Positions 60,309 through 64,000 of a DNA stretch of 64,000 nucleotides are shown in pieces. This DNA is from Scleropages formosus (taxonomy: Eukaryota > Chordata > Actinopteri > Osteoglossiformes > Osteoglossidae), in NCBI RefSeq assembly GCF_900964775.1, contig NC_041821.1:10365394-10429393 (forward strand), written 5' to 3'. Position 1 is the stretch's first letter. Each line of letters starts with the position of its first letter. A model generated the notes under the pieces. The model was not told the origin of the DNA, did not search any database, and was given only the letters and a program-made list of their open reading frames with translations. Both the position numbers and the translations under genes were made by a program.

Positions 60309-61154
60309 TGAAGCCACTTGTCCCAAGCAGGGTCACGGCGAGCCGGAGCCTAACCCGGCAACACAGGGCGTAAGGCTGGAGGGGGAGGGGACACACCCAG
60401 GACGAGACGCCGGTCTGTCGCAGGGCGCCCCAAGCGGGACTCGACCCCCAGACCCACCGGAGATCAGGCACAGGCCGAAGCCGCTGCGCCACCCCACCCC
60501 CTCACAACCAGTGTATTGATACGTTATATTTATTTGATACATTTATGTATTTACAGTATATTTATTACAAGAAGGACACGGACAGACAGAGTATGGTTAA
60601 GCATGCTTTTATGTGCCGAAGGGCCTCCTTCGGGGCATCGTGTGATTTACACGCAAAGCTTCTGTGAGCCTGATCAGCGGTAATTTATATTTCGGCTGAA
60701 AGGCCAGTAAAACCCCGCGCCCACAATTCTTTTGCAAAATACAGGCCGGACACGTAACATCTGTTTTCTAGCAGAGCTCAACACATTTCACTTCCAGATG
60801 ACCGAGTTTTGGATGGAACAGAGAGAGCTGTTCGGCGGCCCGGCCTGCTTGTGGGGGAGTTTTGGAATCTGGAGAAAGTGCAGAGGGGGCGAAGGAGCGG
60901 AGGGTGGAAGGGAGTGCGTGAGCAGAAGTTGCTCAGAGGATCTCAGATGAACCCTTTGGAGGCACACACCTCTGTGACTAGTGAGCTTTTTTATTATTTA
61001 TAGTGACACCGGGCCAACTTGTATTCCCTTCAGTGAGCATCGCCAGTAGGCACACGCGCACGCACACACACACACACACACAAATCAAAATCATGCAATT
61101 TTAAAATAGATTTTTCTTTTGAACTTCACGGAAAAGGGTGTTGCTTGTGCTGTT

Positions 61155-61205
<51 letters not shown>

Positions 61206-61326
61206 GAGAAGAGGACAAGGTGCACTTTGCTTGATTCGTCCTGTGTATTTGTCTTTCCAGATTTTCGGGATATGCTTGGCGCAGAACCTCGTAAGCGACA
61301 TCGAAGCCGTGAGGGAGAGCTGGTGA
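40216..61326 (+). CDS. tspan5: tetraspanin-5, complete, eight exons
   Basis: Four-pass membrane scaffold of the TspanC8 group, which binds ADAM10 and controls its exit from the ER and its substrate choice, including Notch. Coding exons: 40216-40296, 52510-52560, 55869-56015, 57677-57847, 58564-58689, 59422-59469, 59986-60102 and 61261-61326. All are phase 0 with GT-AG borders; 268 aa, the length of human TSPAN5. Start [20 protein letters not shown], end [11 protein letters not shown]. The large loop has CCG at 153-155 and cysteines 153, 154, 170, 180, 186, 187, 200 and 221, eight in all, which defines TspanC8. The text [20 protein letters not shown] and [20 protein letters not shown] separates it from TSPAN17 and TSPAN14. 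Intron 1 is 12.2 kb and repeat-rich. Fish may have two tspan5 paralogues; a/b was not assigned. Confidence 0.97.
40979..41427 (-). other. possible minus-strand terminal exon inside tspan5 intron 1
   Basis: On the minus strand an acceptor-like CATACACAG is followed by an open frame, [20 protein letters not shown] then [16 protein letters not shown], running about 145 codons. An AATAAAG lies near its end (about 41018). The first part reads like protein, the later part ([14 protein letters not shown]) less so. No matching upstream exon was found. It could be a retrocopy, an antisense transcript or chance. Confidence 0.2.
41430..43925. other. tspan5 intron 1, first part, nothing recognised
   Basis: Unique-looking intronic sequence without recognised repeats, RNAs or exons. 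Confidence 0.45.
43930..44152 (+). mobile_element. SINE family 1, full length
   Basis: Near-consensus sense copy from GGGGTGCGGTGGCGCAGTGG through GGTTCGAGTCCCGC to a (TG)n end. Flanked by the direct repeat TGCTTTGCTTTT. Among the least diverged copies, so relatively recent. Confidence 0.92.
45040..45175 (-). mobile_element. SINE family 2 fragment, antisense
   Basis: TTTTATTCATTCAGATGAGC then TTTTCTCCATAGTGAC, GCTGGGTAATTTTTACTTGA and GTAAGTACCTTGCTCATGG. Confidence 0.6.
46330..46475 (+). mobile_element. SINE family 2 fragment
   Basis: GAGCAAGGTACTAACCCTG core to GGAGAAAGGTGTCAGCTAC tail. Confidence 0.6.
46748..46975 (-). mobile_element. SINE family 2, near full length
   Basis: Antisense copy with tail, GGGTAAGTACCTTGCTCAAGG core, B-box complement GGGATTCAAACCTGCAACC and the head complement CTAACCCCTACTTTACCAGC. 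Confidence 0.75.
47025..47138 (+). mobile_element. SINE family 2, 3' fragment
   Basis: AAAATTACCTAGCTGTATAA, then GGTAAATAACTGTAAGCAGC and tail GGAGAAAAGTGTCAGCTGAA. Confidence 0.65.
47139..50250. other. tspan5 intron 1, central part, one (CA)n tract
   Basis: No exon or RNA recognised. A (CA)n microsatellite lies at 48903-48943. Long frames on the minus strand at 47996-48511 and 49270-49770 are of low-complexity GC-rich composition and lack domains. Confidence 0.4.
50252..50430 (+). mobile_element. SINE family 2
   Basis: tRNA-like head GGCTGGTAGCGTAGTGGTTAG, B box GGTTTGATCCC, core CTTGAGCAAGGTACTTACCC and tail GGAGAAAAGCATCAGCTCAA. Confidence 0.8.
50805..50990 (+). mobile_element. SINE family 2
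   Basis: Head CAGCAGGTGGCGTGGTGGTT, B-box region GGTTACGATCCC, core and tail GGAGAAGAGCATCGGCTAAA. Confidence 0.78.
51470..52025 (+). mobile_element. SINE family 2 interrupted by composite SINE 2b (51605-51957)
   Basis: The outer element starts GCTGGTAGCGTAGTAGTTAG and reaches TTACCCAGCTTTATAAATGG. It resumes at about 51960 with AATTGTAGGTGTCACAATG and ends GGAGAAAAGTGTCAAATAAA. The insert is a near-identical sister of the element at 16076-16420. Confidence 0.78.
52574..52621 (+). repeat. (GT)n microsatellite 14 bp behind the exon-2 donor of tspan5
   Basis: About 24 GT units start right after GTAAGTATCCTG. The rest of intron 2 up to 53515 holds nothing recognised. Confidence 0.9.
53515..53860 (-). 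repeat. family 3 repeat interrupted by a SINE
   Basis: Left part CATATCCACTTGTCTAGGGC and GCGCCTATCCTGGAAGC is an antisense family-3 end. It is cut at CAGTCCATAGCA by the SINE and resumes with CAGTCCGTAGCA. Confidence 0.6.
53627..53828 (-). mobile_element. SINE family 1, inserted in the family 3 repeat
   Basis: Antisense copy with tail, body and head complements, and the duplication CAGTCC(A/G)TAGCA on both sides. It lacks about 15 bp of the body. Confidence 0.85.
53880..54600 (-). mobile_element. 3' end of an L2/CR1-like LINE that shares its tail with SINE family 2
   Basis: Minus strand: an ORF2 C-terminal peptide ([20 protein letters not shown] then [16 protein letters not shown]), about 300 bp of 3' UTR, then the tail GGAGAAAAGTATCTGCCAAA, the same as SINE family 2. 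Upstream ORF text is degraded. Left border (3' end) near 53880; the other border is approximate. Confidence 0.6.
55543..55596 (+). repeat. (TG)n microsatellite in tspan5 intron 2
   Basis: Interrupted TG tract. The surrounding 54600-55860 is GC-richer intronic sequence without recognised features. Confidence 0.85.
56629..56839 (-). mobile_element. SINE family 1, full length
   Basis: Antisense copy, flanked by ACATGGAATAT on both sides, in tspan5 intron 3. Confidence 0.9.
56905..57345 (-). mobile_element. 3' end of the same L2/CR1-like LINE as at 53880
   Basis: Same layout: tail complement TTGGCAGATGCTTTTCTCC, 3' UTR, and an ORF2 C-terminal remnant ([20 protein letters not shown]) beginning near 57306. 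Diverged. Confidence 0.6.
57380..57594 (-). mobile_element. SINE family 1, full length
   Basis: Antisense copy flanked by ATAATGAACA on both sides, ending 82 bp before tspan5 exon 4. Close to consensus. Confidence 0.92.
60268..60502 (-). mobile_element. SINE family 1, full length with (CA)n
   Basis: Antisense copy in tspan5 intron 7 with a long (CA)n start, tail, body and head complements. Confidence 0.88.
61157..61203 (+). repeat. (TG)n microsatellite before tspan5 exon 8
   Basis: About 22 TG units ending some 57 bp before the last exon. Another (CA)n lies near 61052-61082. Confidence 0.9.
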
Positions 61327-63785
61327 GAACGCTGTGTACCGGCCTGCGGTCTCGGTGGTTCTAAAGCGTCGCTTTAATTTCTTGACACGCAGGACCTCTG
61401 ACTGACCGAACTTTGTTGATTTTCTCCGCCTCCTCAAGCGCTGCAATCACATGCTAGCATTTGGAAAGTCAAAATAAATCTTTGTTTAATAAAATAACAC
61501 AGTGGACCCTGCCATCTAGTGGGCAGGATGTTTACTGAGCAGTCCACAGCAGGGTCCGAGACCGTGCGCCTTGTCCACCCTTCCTCATCCTGGACAGATG
61601 GGTGCTACAGCACTGAGGGGGAGACAAGTACGAGAGGGAATATTTCACGGAGCCTCAAGAGAAGCTCCACGGTATCACGATGCCGTGTTTGGAGCTGGAA
61701 CGGATCCTTCATGTCTGATGGCAGCAAAGAGGTTGTTTGTCCTGGAGGTGCCTTCGCATGTGGGTAAAACAGGCTTCTCAGGTTTCCTTGTTTACTCTCC
61801 CTTTCTTCCAGCTTGTTCACCTGAGACTTTGGCCACACCCCCTTCCACGCCCGCACAGGTAAGGTTTCACACCCCGAATCCACCGCAGTGCTGCGGAGAC
61901 TCTGGATCACATGGTGTGGCTTGTTCGTCCATTTCGGACTGCGTGACGTGGTGCGCGTGCAGCACTGTGATCCCTCGGCAAATATGGATCACCTTGGCGG
62001 AGAAAGGGTTAAACCTAGAAGTCATGGTCAGTGTTCTAATAATGGCTTTACATGCACAGGAGCCATAAATACATTTATTCCATTTATAGCTTGTTCTGTC
62101 GACTGTCTGGTGCAGGATGATTTATGTCCTGTTTTGAACTCTCCCTCTAGGGTCTTGTCGCACGCAACATCGTCATCATCATCTTCTTCTTCTTCTTCGT
62201 CCCCACCGAGGGAGGGATGAGAAAGTCCCCGATCACCGGCACCCAAGAAGCGTACGAACAGAAGCCTATCTGTACTATGTCTTTTGAACAGTATGTGTAA
62301 ATACGTATAAATATATTCATACTTTTGTAGGGTATACAAGAGTTTTTTTTTTTTTTTTTTTTAAAGACACGCAGCTGTGCCAGACGCTGTCAAAAGCAGC
62401 CCTGTACACACACCGCATGCCTCACGAGGCGGCGTCGTTCCCCTTTCCTCCCCGGTGTTGCACAGTGTAAACCGCACACAGAAGGGTACCGCGTTACAGA
62501 CTGTACCGCACGTTAGGACACGACGTGATTTGTAACGCTCAGCTTCCCTCTCCCCGGATTCCCTGTAGAACTTGTTTCTGAGTACACTGGCTCCTCGTAT
62601 TGCAGATTGGCGAGTTCCGAATTTCCAGATACGTTTCTCGGTTTATCCGTTTTTAATTGCCTTTTCTTCACTGCTCTTCTTTTCTGAAGTTGCTGTTATT
62701 CTGCGGCACTAAAGCGCCCTGTATTGACACTTTGAACCAATCGGTGTCAGTAAAATGCACCCAAACGCAATATAAGTGTGGGACCGAATTCATTCCACAT
62801 GTTTTCACAGTGTTTACAGCTCCTGTCTGGTATTATTGTGTATTGGTGATCAGTAACACGATGACGAATATTGCATCTGAATTGGTTACGTATTGGCATT
62901 AAACAAGAGTTTGTACAGTAAACATTTTTTTTCCTAGCAGTTATTTTAAATTTGTTTTTAATATAGCTCAAAGCTGATGACAATATTAAGGAAAATAGTA
63001 TTACAAAGTATTTATTATAGCAATATGAGAGACTTTTACGAAGCTAACTCATAAATATATGGGATTATTGTTAAACTTTTATTGATTGTGATTTGGTGGT
63101 AAATGTAGTGTTGAATATACAAACTAATGGAGTTATGAACAGAGCTCTGTTCCATAACGTCTTCATTAGATGAGGGAGGAGCCAGTGTACCTTGAAGGCT
63201 AGGGTATGTTTTGTGCAGTATATCATGCCAAAGGGGCACCGTTTTGTTTTCTAATAATTTAATTATTATGGTGTTAGATAATAACCTGGACTTGTCTCAT
63301 GGAAAAAAAAAAAATAACCGTGTCGAGATTGTAAAAGACACAAATGTGGTGTTCCAGGGATGGTTTGGTTTGAATGGGTTATGTTGTGTTATGTTTATTG
63401 GTTGTTCCAAAACTGTTTACTTCCATATGTGTCCTTTTCAACGAGGTGATCTTTGTTTTATTTTCTGGGTCCATGTCCCGAATTATTCTTATGAACTTAA
63501 GTATCACAGGAAGTTGGCTCAAGTAACACAACCCTTTTTCGTGTCGTCATCTCAACAAAATCGTTTTATACATTTTTAAAAATTTTTGCAGCCTTGAAAT
63601 CGTGAATTGGGATGGATATTTTTTCACTGGACGTGTTAACGTTGCTCCTCTGAATGTCCCACTCGGCTTTGGAGGATGGTTGGCTGACGGCCGCAGGCTG
63701 AATGTGAGCTCAGTGCAATACCTGTGCCGTTCACAGAGGCGGGCAGATGTTGAGTACATCAGTGTGTCCACAAATAAAGGTAAAA
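61327..63785 (+). other. tspan5: tspan5 3' UTR (short and possible long form) and downstream DNA
   Basis: AATAAA signals at 61473-61478 and 61488-61493 would give a short 3' UTR of about 170 nt. Another AATAAA at 63773-63778 could end a long form. In between are a (TTC)n/(ATC)n tract near 62170-62200, a poly-T at 62343-62362 and otherwise repeat-poor AT-rich sequence. No further gene was recognised up to 64000. Confidence 0.45.
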
Positions 63786-64000
63786 AAAGGCCTCAAAATT
63801 ATCCTCAAATGTCCGAGTCATTTGTGTTGACCAGGAACAGTCCAGCAACGGGGTGCCACCCCTACCGCAGGCTTCACATTTGAACTTTGAGTGTACTGTG
63901 ACACTGAGATGACAGTGCTGCTTATTGTCTCTTGTTTTTCGTGGGTATCTAATCGAAAAAATGTGATGTGGTCAGACAAGGAGTCGTCCCATAATGTGCG

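Noticed and set aside
63211-63883. Two plus-strand frames (122 and 93 codons) near the window end
   Set aside because: No family recognised and the second lacks an ATG at its start; better explained as 3' UTR or intergenic.

Overview
The window is vertebrate nuclear DNA from a ray-finned fish. Genes are split by GT-AG introns. Much of the intergenic and intronic space is tRNA-derived SINEs, (TG)n/(CA)n microsatellites and fish-type LINE remains. The dominant SINE (head with A and B boxes, tail ending near GGACAAGCGGTT then (TG)n) is one I associate with bony-tongue fishes (Osteoglossomorpha, e.g. arowana). That species guess comes from memory and was not checked.

Layout. (1) 225-1606, + strand: the last four coding exons of dennd4c (Rab GEF), with a 3' UTR ending near 2990. 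(2) 3177-6681, - strand: complete rps6 (249 aa, six exons), tail to tail with dennd4c, with H/ACA-snoRNA-like hairpins in its introns. (3) 6880-8480: SINE debris; 8759-8831: a tRNA-Phe(GAA) gene. (4) 10258-18348, + strand: complete acer2, alkaline ceramidase 2 (275 aa, six exons). (5) 19954-21900 and 26310-28380, - strand: two tandem copies of a GADD34-like gene (ppp1r15a), the regulatory subunit that directs PP1 to phospho-eIF2alpha. Each has its own promoter and an upstream ORF encoding a related peptide. (6) 28660-29122: a solo LTR fossil. (7) 31791-32637, - strand: a two-exon secreted cystine-knot antagonist of the Cerberus/DAN family, best read as cer1. (8) 35230-38455: a broken RTE/Rex3-like LINE lying in the target-site duplication of an older SINE. 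(9) 40216-61326, + strand: complete tspan5 (268 aa, eight exons) with a 12-kb first intron full of SINEs and a CpG-rich 5' end. The rest, to 64000, is probably 3' UTR and intergenic DNA.

How the genes relate. dennd4c-rps6-acer2 is the order known from human 9p22, so this block is ancestral. The ppp1r15a pair and tspan5 sit on other human chromosomes, so at least one rearrangement junction lies between acer2 and tspan5. The genes do not form a pathway. The clearest regulatory unit is the ppp1r15a pair: TATA, CCAAT and CRE-like sites, a conserved uORF, and a PP1-binding KVRF motif assembled exactly at the splice junction. These are the hallmarks of a stress-induced, translationally controlled eIF2alpha phosphatase subunit, here duplicated and apparently homogenised at its 3' end.
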